Shown here: positions 55,527 through 63,755 of the stretch, one piece after another | How the letters are laid out: each line of letters starts with the position of its first letter | How positions within the stretch are numbered: position 1 is the stretch's first letter | DNA from: Algihabitans albus | Lineage (GTDB): Bacteria; Pseudomonadota; Alphaproteobacteria; Kiloniellales; DSM-21159 | Length of the DNA: 64,000 bases | Direction: 5' to 3' | NCBI RefSeq assembly: GCF_003572205.1 | Contig: NZ_QXNY01000011.1 | Coordinates: 80,831 to 144,830, forward strand | Made by a program: the position numbers and the translations under genes | Notes under the pieces: generated by a model | What the model was told of the DNA's origin: nothing | Seen by the model: the letters and a program-made list of their open reading frames with translations, nothing else | Databases searched by the model: none

Positions 55527-56243
55527 TCAGTTCGGCGCGGCAGTGGCCACCAAATTCCAGTTCGGATCTCGGCTGCGGGTGTTGCGCGCGAAGGTCCAGA
55601 TGTCAGTGATCGTGTCGACTTCGCTGGGGTCGCCGTCGACCACTCGACCTTCGTCATCGTAGGTCACGTTAACCTGCTCGGACACGAACTTGACCGTGAC
55701 AAACGCCGTCGTGCCTCGCAGGTCGGCGTCGATGATATCGGCCGACTTGATGCCCACCAGCGTCGTCTCCAGCCGCTCGTCGGCCTGTTGCCGCTGCTCG
55801 ACGGCGCCGGCGAAATCGCCATAGACATCATCGGCCAACAACGGTCGCAAGATCTGAACGTCGCCCTGCGCGAAGGCTCCGACCACCATCTCGAAAGCCC
55901 CGCGCGCGCCTTCCAGGAACTGATCGGGATCGAAATCGCGGTCCGCGAGCTTGATTTGCGTCAGACCGCCGCCGCCAGGTCGCTCGGCGAAGTCCGCCGG
56001 GACCTCTTCTGCTGGGGTCCCGGGCCGACCGTCCGGCAGCTGAACCACCTTTTCCTCCTCACCGCCCTCCTTGCCGGCACGGGCTTGCTCTTCCCGCTGG
56101 CGGCGCAGTTGCTCCTGATGAAAAGGATCGTACTCGCGTCCGCCCTGGTGCCCGGTCCGTTTACCGAGCACGCTGCGCAAGCGCAGCACCAAGAAAGCGG
56201 CGATCGCGCCGAGGATGATGATGTCGAGGAGACCTGTGCCCAT
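55527..56243 (-). CDS. Tim44-like membrane-associated protein (TimA-like)
   Basis: 238 residues from the ATG at 56243. The first 20 residues are a membrane helix (DIIILGAIAAFLVLRLRSVLG), then a charged Arg/Gln/Glu stretch, and the Tim44 C-terminal domain from about residue 95 (FLEGARGAFEMVVGAFAQGDVQILRPLLADDVYGDFAGAVEQR and a strand-rich end). Mitochondrial Tim44 tethers the import motor; bacterial versions are membrane proteins with no clear import role. It sits between mltA and the divergent fxsA, next to secB, a conserved alphaproteobacterial context. Confidence 0.9.
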   Translation of the reverse strand: MGTGLLDIIILGAIAAFLVLRLRSVLGKRTGHQGGREYDPFHQEQLRRQREEQARAGKEGGEEEKVVQLPDGRPGTPAEEVPADFAERPGGGGLTQIKLADRDFDPDQFLEGARGAFEMVVGAFAQGDVQILRPLLADDVYGDFAGAVEQRQQADERLETTLVGIKSADIIDADLRGTTAFVTVKFVSEQVNVTYDDEGRVVDGDPSEVDTITDIWTFARNTRSRDPNWNLVATAAPN

Positions 56244-56436
56244 AAGGGTCGTCCGTGCGTCTCGAGGGGTCGGATTTGGCGGACAGTGTGTATTTTTCAG
56301 ACGGAGCGGTTGCGCCCCACCACGAACCTCCACCTGAGCTTTTGGAACGACTTCCGCGTCGCATGGCGAAACGGAGGCCTTGCCTGGCAGCAGCCTCGCT
56401 CCCACTACATAGGAGAGCCTAGAAGAAAGGGCAAGA

Positions 56437-57120
56437 ATGGGTCTGCTTCTGTTGGCGGCCTTCATCGCCGTCCCATTGATCGAAATCGCCGTTTTCATTC
56501 AGGTCGGCGGCCTGATCGGCCTCTGGCCGACCCTCGCCGTCGTTGTGATAACGGCGGTCGTCGGCACCTGGCTGCTGCGTTTGCAGGGAATCGCTACCCT
56601 GAATCGGGCGCGTCAGCAGATAAATCGGGGGGCGATGCCGACACATGAACTGTTCGACGGCCTTTGTCTGGTCTTCGCCGGGGCGCTGCTGCTGACTCCC
56701 GGTTTCGTTACGGACGCCGTCGGCCTGGCGCTGTTTGTCCCGGCTGTCCGCACTGCTCTGCGCGGAATTGCTGCTCGTTACGTGAAGACGCACGGGACGG
56801 CAGGTGTTTACGTCAATCCCGACCTCGCGGCGGGCGGCCCGTACGACCCGGCGCGGCAAGCGCAGCCCGATCCGCATCGCGACGCGGGCGTCAAGCCGCC
56901 CCCGCGCCCAGGCCGAGGCTGGGGGCCCTCACCCAACGGCGGGACGACCATCGACGGCGATTTCCGCGACCTGACCGACGGCCAGCAAGAGACCGGCCCC
57001 GAAACCTCAAAGCGCCCTGATCCCGACCGCAACTCAGACGACGACCCATCCAGAGAACCGAATGGCCCCAGTGGATCGAATGGCGCGGCGGGCCCTGGGC
57101 CGAACGACGGGCAACGATGA
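56437..57120 (+). CDS. fxsA: FxsA-family membrane protein with long C-terminal tail
   Basis: 227 residues. The FxsA domain (about 1-130) has IAVPLIEIAVFIQVGGLIGLWPTLAVVVITAVVGTWLLR and LFDGLCLVFAGALLLTPGFVTDAVGLALFVPAVR. E. coli FxsA is about 160 residues; the extra 90-residue Pro/Gly/Asp-rich tail here looks disordered. FxsA affects phage T7 exclusion by F plasmid and is otherwise uncharacterised. It is divergent from the Tim44-like gene and about 190 bases upstream of secB. Confidence 0.92.
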   Translation: MGLLLLAAFIAVPLIEIAVFIQVGGLIGLWPTLAVVVITAVVGTWLLRLQGIATLNRARQQINRGAMPTHELFDGLCLVFAGALLLTPGFVTDAVGLALFVPAVRTALRGIAARYVKTHGTAGVYVNPDLAAGGPYDPARQAQPDPHRDAGVKPPPRPGRGWGPSPNGGTTIDGDFRDLTDGQQETGPETSKRPDPDRNSDDDPSREPNGPSGSNGAAGPGPNDGQR

Positions 57121-57207
57121 TCCTACGGGCGGCCTTCGCGTTAGGCGACAGGGCCGCTTGTTCCCGCGCCGTCGCCGTGTTAGCTCGGCGGCCGAAGTAT
57201 GTCCCCG

Positions 57208-57222
57208 TGCCTCTTTGAGGCA
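57208..57222. promoter_or_regulatory. Short perfect palindrome upstream of secB
   Basis: TGCCTC-TTT-GAGGCA at 57208-57222 lies about 90 bases before the secB ATG, in the fxsA-secB gap. It could be a small hairpin ending fxsA mRNA or an operator. No T-tract follows directly, although an AT-rich run (AATTTTTG) appears 10 bases later. Confidence 0.35.
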
Positions 57223-57311
57223 AAGATCGTGCAATTTTTGAAACTTCCAGACCAGATCTGCGAGGGCGCCGCTTCCGACCGCCCGGAGCCATGCGAGAGA
57301 GACCCGAGACC

Positions 57312-57866
57312 ATGAGCGACAGCGAGACCGGACCGCAGCCGAGCCAACAGCCCGACGGACAGAGCGGCGGCCTACAAGACAGCCTGTTGACCGTGCATAC
57401 CCAGTATGTGCGCGACCTCTCCTTCGAAAACCCCAGCGCCCCTCAGATCTATGCACAGATGAAGACCAGCCCGAAGGTCGACCTCCGCATCGAGATGCCG
57501 ATACGGGCGATGCAGGAGAGGCTCTATGAACTGGGACTGAAGCTGACCTTGAACGCGACGCTCGAGGCGCAGACCTGCTTCATCATCGAGTTGGACTATG
57601 CCGGACTGATGACGGTCGGCAACCACGTTCCGCAGGAAGAGATCGAAGCCGTCCTGGCCATCGACGGCGCGCGCCTCCTCTTTCCCTTCGCGCGGCGTGT
57701 AATCTCGGACGTCGTTCGAGATGGCGGCTTCCCGCCGGTGATGATCGGCGGTCTCGATTTCGCGAAACTCTATCAACAGCGTCGAGTCCAGCAGGTCGAC
57801 ACTGGGACCGGCGCTCCGGCTCAGCCGAGTACCACCCCCCCGGCCGACGGTCAGGCGGGCGCTTGA
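57312..57866 (+). CDS. secB: Protein-export chaperone SecB
   Basis: 184 residues from the ATG at 57312; seven further in-frame codons upstream are less likely. SecB core: VHTQYVRDLSFENPSAPQIYAQ near residue 30, VDLRIEMPIRA-like text, FIIELDYAGLMTVGN near residue 95, LFPFARRVISDVVRDGGFPPVMI near residue 120 and a C-terminal LDFAKLYQQR. It keeps precursor proteins unfolded for SecA. The N-terminal Gln/Gly/Pro extension and the C-terminal tail are alphaproteobacterial features. Confidence 0.96.
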   Translation: MSDSETGPQPSQQPDGQSGGLQDSLLTVHTQYVRDLSFENPSAPQIYAQMKTSPKVDLRIEMPIRAMQERLYELGLKLTLNATLEAQTCFIIELDYAGLMTVGNHVPQEEIEAVLAIDGARLLFPFARRVISDVVRDGGFPPVMIGGLDFAKLYQQRRVQQVDTGTGAPAQPSTTPPADGQAGA

Positions 57867-57879
57867 GACAAGACAGGTT

Positions 57880-58383
57880 TCACGGCGACCGCTCGGACAG
57901 GCGCCGTTGCGCCACCTCCGCCAGCACAGGCTGACCGGCGGCCGAGAAGGCCCCGATCGCAGACCTGTATGCGGCCGCGGCACGGCGATGCCGACCGAGC
58001 AGAGTCAGAACTTCTCCGCGATGCAGTTCGACATGGCCGAGCAAGTCCTGTCTCGAGCCGGCCGCCGAGCGCAACCGCCGGCCCGCAAGAACGTAGAGTT
58101 CGAGTGCCGCTTCCGCGGCACCCGGTGCGCCATCCAACTGCGCCAGGGTACGCTGAGCGTCCGCCAACATGGTCTCGGCTTCGGCGCGGCGCAGCGGACC
58201 GGCGTCTGCCGGTAAATTCGCCAGGGTCGCCGCCCGCTCCGCTACCATTCGAGTCAGCGCGGCCGGATCCGGGTCTTCGGAACTTCGCTCGGGCGCCCGA
58301 GCGATGAGAAGGCCGAGAGCGGCCAGACTCAGGACTGCGATCAAGCCGGTTCGGCGGAACCAAGTATGCAGTAGGCGCGTCAT
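57880..58383 (-). CDS. Hypothetical membrane-anchored helical protein
   Basis: 167 residues. A basic start and hydrophobic helix (about 8-28, with LIAVLSLAALGLLIA) anchor it in the membrane. The rest is Ala/Leu/Arg-rich and helical, with repeats that resemble TPR helices (AAEAALELYVLAGRRLRSAAGSR and AAAAYRSAIGAFSAAGQPVLAEVAQRRL-like text). I do not recognise a family. It converges on secB, 13 bases between stops, and is divergent from the cupin gene. Confidence 0.6.
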   Translation of the reverse strand: MTRLLHTWFRRTGLIAVLSLAALGLLIARAPERSSEDPDPAALTRMVAERAATLANLPADAGPLRRAEAETMLADAQRTLAQLDGAPGAAEAALELYVLAGRRLRSAAGSRQDLLGHVELHRGEVLTLLGRHRRAAAAYRSAIGAFSAAGQPVLAEVAQRRLSERSP

Positions 58384-58505
58384 ATCACCGAGATGGCGCT
58401 ACGCGAACCTCTCGACCAGTGAGGCAAGCAATCCGGAGACGTCCGGCCTTTGGCTCCAGGCCTGGAGTCCGTCATCCCGACAGCCTGCGAAGGAAGGCGG
58501 CGGCA

Positions 58506-58868
58506 ATGCACGATGTTTCGAGCCAGAAAGACCTGTCCCCTTGGCATTGGCCGGCCGCTTTGGCGGCTGCAAGCGCGCCGGAGCAAGGCCGGTTGTCGAC
58601 GCTGCTGCTGAAGCATGGCAGCAAGACTCTGCGCTGGTACGCTCCCGAAGGGTGCGATGACCAGACGCCCCACGACCAGGACGAGATCTACTTGATCGCC
58701 AGCAGCCGGTTTCAGCGCGGTAGCAAGCGCATAACCTTCGAGCCCGGTGATGTGCTGTTCGTTCCGGCCGGCCTGGACCACCGCTTCGTCGAATTCACCG
58801 AAGATTTCGCGACTTGGGTGGTCTTCTACGGTCTGGAAAGCGGCGAGATGGACGCGGCGGAGATTTAA
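58506..58868 (+). CDS. Cupin-domain protein
   Basis: 120 residues from the ATG at 58506, with AAGGAAGG about 9 bases upstream. A small cupin barrel is visible: a first motif in TPHDQDEIYLIASSRFQRG, where His, Asp/Glu replace the usual HxH pattern, and a second in DVLFVPAGLDHRFVEF with PAG and His. The metal set is therefore incomplete at the first motif (one His, one Glu) but may still bind metal. No substrate is known. Confidence 0.78.
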   Translation: MHDVSSQKDLSPWHWPAALAAASAPEQGRLSTLLLKHGSKTLRWYAPEGCDDQTPHDQDEIYLIASSRFQRGSKRITFEPGDVLFVPAGLDHRFVEFTEDFATWVVFYGLESGEMDAAEI

Positions 58869-58889
58869 CGGCGCGTCCGAGCCGGAGCT

Positions 58890-59084
58890 TCAGGAGGGAG
58901 CTTCGAACTGCTCCACGTCCACCTCTCCGTTCGGATCGGCCTCGACCTGCTCGGCCACCAGCTCGAAGGTTCGGGCGTTTTGATCCATCTCGGCCTTGAG
59001 CTGGGCATTCTGTTTGCCGACGTTGCGGAAAAACTCGGCGGCGCCGCGCATCAAATGCGCAGCAAGTTGTGCGTGAGTGGCCAT
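58890..59084 (-). CDS. Small conserved helical protein
   Basis: 64 residues from the ATG at 59084, where GGGAGG stands 7 bases upstream; the extension to 59162 is not supported. It is an amphipathic helical protein (AQLAAHLMRGAAEFFRNVGKQ, then MDQNARTFELVAEQVEADPNGEVDVEQF). I believe similar short proteins occur in Rhodospirillales genomes but cannot name a family. It converges on the cupin gene with about 20 bases between the stops. Confidence 0.6.
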   Translation of the reverse strand: MATHAQLAAHLMRGAAEFFRNVGKQNAQLKAEMDQNARTFELVAEQVEADPNGEVDVEQFEAPS

Positions 59085-59256
59085 ACGGCACCTCCCGTGA
59101 AAGGGCCGGCCGTGAGAGACCGGACGAAAAGTTGTTGGAAGACGTGAGACGCTAGCATGCACCTAACGGTGTCGTCACCCCCCCCGGAGCCCGGATTCCC
59201 TGCCCTAGCATCCAGCGGTGCAGAGCCTAAAGACATCCGAACCGGCCAGCGCCCGA

Positions 59257-59964
59257 CTACATGAGCGCCAGCGGAAAAGGGCTAACGCCGAAGAAGTAGG
59301 TGTGGCCGCCGAGAAAGACGGCGTAGAGCACGAGACCCAGCAGCGGACGCCACCAGCCGAAGCCGGACCAATCCATCTCGGTCCGCCGCGACAGCAGGGC
59401 GGCGAAGGGAATGGCCGAACTACGCAGCTTGATCGGTCCCCAGGCAGCACCGAGAGTGGCTTCGCGCCTGGCATCGATGTGCTGCATGCCCCCCAAAGTC
59501 AGCACCAGGAAACCGCCCATCAGGATGACGCTGGCGGCATCGCCGTTGACCATGAGGTGAGAGGCGGCCCAGATCGCCACGCCCCAGAGCGCCGGGTGAC
59601 GCGTCACGCGCAGGATACCGGGAATCGGAACCTGCGGCGTATCGAGAAGTGCCTCACCGCCGATTGCAGTGGGGCTGCGCGTGGTCAGCCCACAGACAAC
59701 CAACACGAAAGCGATCGGCATGGCGACGAGAACGATCCAGCGTAAAGCCAGCAACTCGGGCCAAATCTCGATGTAGGGCGCGGCGCCGTAGGCGATTAGC
59801 ATCCAAACCAGACTACCCCCGGCCACCAGGCTGTAGAGCCCGCGGAAACCCCCCGCCCCTAGACGGTCCGTCACCCAAGCGCGAACCGGAAGGCTCGACA
59901 GGAAGAAGTGCCCCCCAACGAAGACCACCGTGGCGGCGAGTAGCGAGTTGATCCCCTCCAGCAT
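59257..59964 (-). CDS. nnrU: NnrU-family membrane protein
   Basis: 235 residues with six or so membrane helices. The NnrU marks are GGHFFLSSLPVR near the N-terminus, the ILRVTRHPALWGVAIWAASHLMVNGD stretch near residue 117 (also seen in related isoprenylcysteine methyltransferase-like membrane proteins) and a GHTYFFGVSP end. NnrU is linked to denitrification in some bacteria and to carotenoid isomerisation (Z-ISO) in others. No denitrification gene is nearby, so its role here is open. Confidence 0.88.
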   Translation of the reverse strand: MLEGINSLLAATVVFVGGHFFLSSLPVRAWVTDRLGAGGFRGLYSLVAGGSLVWMLIAYGAAPYIEIWPELLALRWIVLVAMPIAFVLVVCGLTTRSPTAIGGEALLDTPQVPIPGILRVTRHPALWGVAIWAASHLMVNGDAASVILMGGFLVLTLGGMQHIDARREATLGAAWGPIKLRSSAIPFAALLSRRTEMDWSGFGWWRPLLGLVLYAVFLGGHTYFFGVSPFPLALM

Positions 59965-60178
59965 GAACCGCAGTCTACTTGCGTACCTGGAATTCCGTCC
60001 AGACCGGATCGTGATTCCCGAGAACTGAGGTCAAGTCGAGGAATAGGCTGAATCCATCTTAGAATCAGATATTTAGAGCTGCGCTACCCAACCCGCTCAG
60101 GAGCGAACGTCACAACTGCAGCGGGCCAATCCCAACGGCGGCATGACAGCCGATGGGCACCGTGATACCACCGGCGCC

Positions 60179-60598
60179 ATGAGCGAGAATCATGAAAAGC
60201 TGGACCCGGTAGCCGAAACTCTGCTGACGCTGGTGACCGCGCGGGGGTCGGGTAAGTCGATCTGCCCGAGCGACGCGGCACGCGCCTTTGCCGAAACCAA
60301 GCGCAAGAAAAGCGATCCAACGGATCTCTGGCGCCGCTACTTGCCGGCCGTGCGGCAACAGGCGCTGCATCTGGCGCGGCAAGGCCGAATCGACATCCTG
60401 CGCCGCGGTGCCCGCCAGGACCCTCGCAAACCCATCAAAGGCGTGATCCGCCTGACCCTGCCCGGCTGGGCGCCCGAAGCGGCGCCCCGAAAGTCGGGCG
60501 ACGATGTCGGTGCGGATGGCGAGGCCTTTGAAGGGGGCTGCGAGCCGCTGGATGACGTGACCGACGATCGCACCTCGGAGGAGGGGAAAGGCTCCTGA
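60179..60598 (+). CDS. DUF3253 family protein
   Basis: 139 residues from the ATG at 60179 (an in-frame ATG at 60143 is also possible; neither has a strong ribosome site). The DUF3253 region covers about residues 8-85: AETLLTLVTARGSGKSICPSDAAR-type text, then LWRRYLPAVRQQALHLARQGRIDILRRG, and GVIRLTLP. It looks like a small winged-helix fold. The acidic C-terminal tail is low complexity. Function unknown. Its TGA overlaps the likely CTG start of the next gene. Confidence 0.8.
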   Translation: MSENHEKLDPVAETLLTLVTARGSGKSICPSDAARAFAETKRKKSDPTDLWRRYLPAVRQQALHLARQGRIDILRRGARQDPRKPIKGVIRLTLPGWAPEAAPRKSGDDVGADGEAFEGGCEPLDDVTDDRTSEEGKGS

Positions 60599-61365
60599 GC
60601 CCCCTGCTCGGACCTCTGCTGACCGACGGTGCGCCCGGCCGTCTCGACTTTCTGGGCCGACAGGTTTCCGGCAAGCAGTTGCTGGTGACCGCGGGATCTC
60701 TCGGCGGCCGTTTGGCGCAGGTCGTTCCCGCCGGCGCGAAGGTACTGCTCTTCCTGCCGAACGTGCCGGTATGGGTCCGCGTTCTGCTCGCGGTGCTCGG
60801 GGCAGGACGACAGCCCGTTCTGGTCGACCCTCGCCGGCCGCCGGAGGAGTTGGAGCCGGCGCTCGTAGAACAGCAGCCGGCCCTGATCGTCACCATCGAC
60901 ATCGGCACGGTGATGGATAAGCTCCTGCAACTGCAGCCTGCCGTGCCTCATGCTGAGATCCGGGTCGCTCGCTTCGCCACCGAGTTGCCGTTCCCCCGCA
61001 ACCTGCTGTTCCCATTGCTTCGGGGTGGAGGTTTGGCAAACCTGCCGAACGACCCCCGCTTCGCACGTCTGGAGACCGCACCCGCGACATCACCCGATCC
61101 GGATCGGACCTGGTCGGGTCCGCTGGTCCTGCCGACCGGTGAGATCCAACAAGCCGAATTGGTCGCGGATAGCAGTTCGCTGAGAGCGCAGGCCGGTTTG
61201 GAGGAGCGCTGGCTGCTAGCTACCCCCTTGGCCAGTCGCACTGGACTGACGGCCCTTTTCGCTGCACTTCAGGCAGGGCCGACTCTCGTGATGACCCCAC
61301 GTCTCGATCGGCAGAGTCTCGAGAAAATCGAGCGTCTCGGCCGAATCGACCGGCGGCTCGACTGA
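60595..61365 (+). CDS. Degenerate AMP-ligase (acyl-CoA synthetase)-like protein with probable CTG start
   Basis: 256 residues if it starts at CTG 60595, which has G-rich AG runs 8-10 bases upstream and overlaps the DUF3253 stop. No in-frame ATG is available before the domain; a TTG at 60679 and a GTG at 60685 would cut into it. The text follows the N-terminal part of AMP-forming ligases (VLLFLPNVPVWVRVLLAVLGAGRQPVLVDPRRPPEELEP), but the P-loop (TSGTTGxPK) position reads LPTGEIQQAEL and the second half of the enzyme is absent. It is therefore unlikely to be an active ligase. Confidence 0.65.
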   Translation: MSPLLGPLLTDGAPGRLDFLGRQVSGKQLLVTAGSLGGRLAQVVPAGAKVLLFLPNVPVWVRVLLAVLGAGRQPVLVDPRRPPEELEPALVEQQPALIVTIDIGTVMDKLLQLQPAVPHAEIRVARFATELPFPRNLLFPLLRGGGLANLPNDPRFARLETAPATSPDPDRTWSGPLVLPTGEIQQAELVADSSSLRAQAGLEERWLLATPLASRTGLTALFAALQAGPTLVMTPRLDRQSLEKIERLGRIDRRLD

Positions 61366-61414
61366 GTCCGTGAAGCGGTGAGCCGGAGCGGTCGAGCCCG
61401 CCCGCGGTCTCGCT

Positions 61415-63403
61415 CTATGCGGCTTTCACACCCTCCAGAAAGCCATCGACCTCGCAGCGCAAACTCTCGGTCTGGCGGGTCAACTCCTCCACCGCCGAGA
61501 GCACCTGGCCGGCGGCCCGGCTGGTTTCGTCGGCGCCTTCGTTGACGCCTGCCAAGGTTCGGGTCACCTCACCGGTACCGCTTGCCGCTTCCTGCACGTT
61601 GCGCGCAATCTCGCCCGTCGCCGCCGTCTGCTCCTCGACCGCAGCCGAAATCGACCCGGCTATGCCGGAGAGCTGCTCCACGGTTTTCGCGATCACTTCG
61701 ATCGCCTCGACGGCTCCGCCGGTGGCACCCTGGATCTCCGCGATCTGCTCACCGATCTCCTCGGTTGCCTTTGCCGTTTGGGTTGCCAGTGACTTCACCT
61801 CCGCGGCAACCACCGCGAAACCCTTTCCGGCTTCACCGGCTCGCGCCGCCTCGATCGTGGCGTTGAGCGCCAGCAGATTGGTCTGCTCGGCGATGTCGGA
61901 GATCAGACTCACCACCTCCCCGATTCTCTCGGCAGTGCTCGCCAGGCGATGAACGGTCTCCTGAGTCTCATTTGCCTGATTGACGGCTTCACGCGAACTC
62001 CTGGCCGACTGCTCGACTTGGCGTGAAATTTCCGAGATCGAGCCGCTCAACTGCTCCGCCGCCTAAGCCACGGTCTGAACGTTCGCGGAGGCCTGCGTCG
62101 AGGCTCCGGAAGCCGATGTGGCTTGCACACGTGTCTCCTCGGAAATCGAAGACATCGACTGAGCCGTCGCATTCATTTCCTCGGCCGCTTCCGAGACGCC
62201 TCGCAGCACCTGCGCTACGGCGGCATCGAAGGTTCCTGTTAGGTCCTCGACGCGCCTGGACCGTGCAATTTGCGCTTCCTGTGCCTCGGTCCGTTCGGCC
62301 GTCAGACGCTCGGCCTCTATCATCGACTCCTTGAAGACCTGCATGGCCTGTGCCATCTGACCTACTTCATCTCTTCGTCCGATTGCCGGAATCTTCGCGG
62401 TCGTATCGCCGTCGGCGAGGCGTCCCATGGCAGCCGTCATGCCTCGGATTGGGTGGGCAACGCTGCGCGTCAGCCAAAGCCCCGCAAGCAAGGCCACCAA
62501 CGCGGCAAAAGCGATTGCGATAGGAACCGTGAAAAAGACGCCACGCCTCTCTGCGGCCAGTGCATCACGGCTGTCGGCCTCGACCGCTTCTGCGGCCGCA
62601 AGCATCTCGGCGGTGCGCGACTCCAGGACATCCAGCTCAGAACCGAAGAAACGGTCTGCCGCGGCACGTTCTGTCTCATAGACAGTAGAGATTTCCTGCA
62701 ATGCCGCCGCCATGATTGCCAAACGCTCGGTAACGCCGGCATCAAGACCACGCAGTCCCAGCGGTTCGCTCTGTGCCTGCGCCTGCCGAATCTCCAGGCG
62801 GGCGCGATCCAAGTCGGCCTGGCGAAAGCTTTCCAGGTAGCGAGCGGCATAGTCTCGTGCGAGCAAGAGATGCATGGCGGCTTTCGAGGCTCGCGCTGCG
62901 ATCTCCGCCCGGCCAGCCTGCAAAGCTCGATCGGAGAAGTCGGCAAGGCCGCGGCGCGCTTCCGTTCCCGGAGTGCGAATATGCTCGGCAACGAGCCTGT
63001 TCCGTTCCGTCCGTAGTTCGGTCAAAAGGACGAAAGAGGTTCGGAAGGCATCGATCTCCTCCGCCGTTGCCTTGACGGCATCGCCGTAACGATCTCTGCT
63101 CTGATCGACTGCGCCTAGAACCTGCGTCTGTATCTCATCGTAGAGATCGAATGCGACCTGAAGGCGCGCGCCGGAATCGCGCGCGACATACTCGCGCGCA
63201 GCACCTACGAAGTCGAAGACGGCGAGCCGAAGCTCCTCCGTCGCCATGGCTTGCTCGGCGGCCGACTCGTAGTTCCGAAAACCGGTGTCGATACGATCCA
63301 GACTCCACAGCGACTTGCCGCCGAGAAGCATGACAATCATCAAGATGCAGGTGAGAGCGGCTGCGAGTTTGAGACCAACCCGCAAATCTTGCAGCTTCGA
63401 CAT
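61415..63403 (-). pseudogene. Methyl-accepting chemotaxis protein gene interrupted by an in-frame TAG
   Basis: From the ATG at 63403 the frame encodes a helix (about 8-30), a helical periplasmic sensor, a second helix (about 295-318), a HAMP domain (HPIRGMTAAMGRLADGDTT) and the start of the signalling domain, then stops at TAG (62063-62065), codon 447. The same frame continues at once with [12 protein letters not shown] and carries the rest of the signalling domain, including [20 protein letters not shown], to 61415. Reading through would give 662 residues, a normal chemoreceptor. The truncated product lacks the CheA-binding tip. Confidence 0.88.
62063..62065 (-). other. In-frame amber codon in the chemoreceptor
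   Basis: On the minus strand the codons read GTT CAG ACC GTG GCT TAG GCG GCG GAG CAG, giving VQTVA-stop-AAEQ. Chemoreceptors usually have VQTVASAAEEL here, so a TCG-to-TAG or GCG-related single change is enough to explain it. Confidence 0.9.
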
Positions 63404-63755
63404 CGCAAGTCCCAAAATTGACCGGAAAGAGGCGACACCTCACCTCGGGGTAATTCGTTGCCCGGAGAACAGCGGGAAGACAGCAGAGGCACGACTGTCC
63501 TACAGCTGCGACACCGCTGATTCAGCGCACATTTATGATCGGAGGTTTATGTGAACCGGCAGTTAATGCGGGAAGATTTCGAGAACTAATCTACTTATGG
63601 TCAAAAAATGTGCAGAGGGCTGTACTCGGGACGCCAAGAGACGCGCCCGGAAAGCGCCGCGGTTAGACAAGGGCAACAGGTCAGACATCACTGCAAGACG
63701 GCGCGAGAGGCCTCACGTTTGATCCTGCAGATCGCGGCGGGACGTCGGGGAAAAC
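63404..63755. other. Intergenic region, no gene seen
   Basis: 352 bases between the chemoreceptor start and the decayed hemA tail. The plus-strand frame at 63608-63808 is Arg-rich and has no ribosome site or family. The stretch 63520-63610 is somewhat AT-rich and probably holds the chemoreceptor promoter. I see no terminator, tRNA or mobile element end. Confidence 0.5.
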
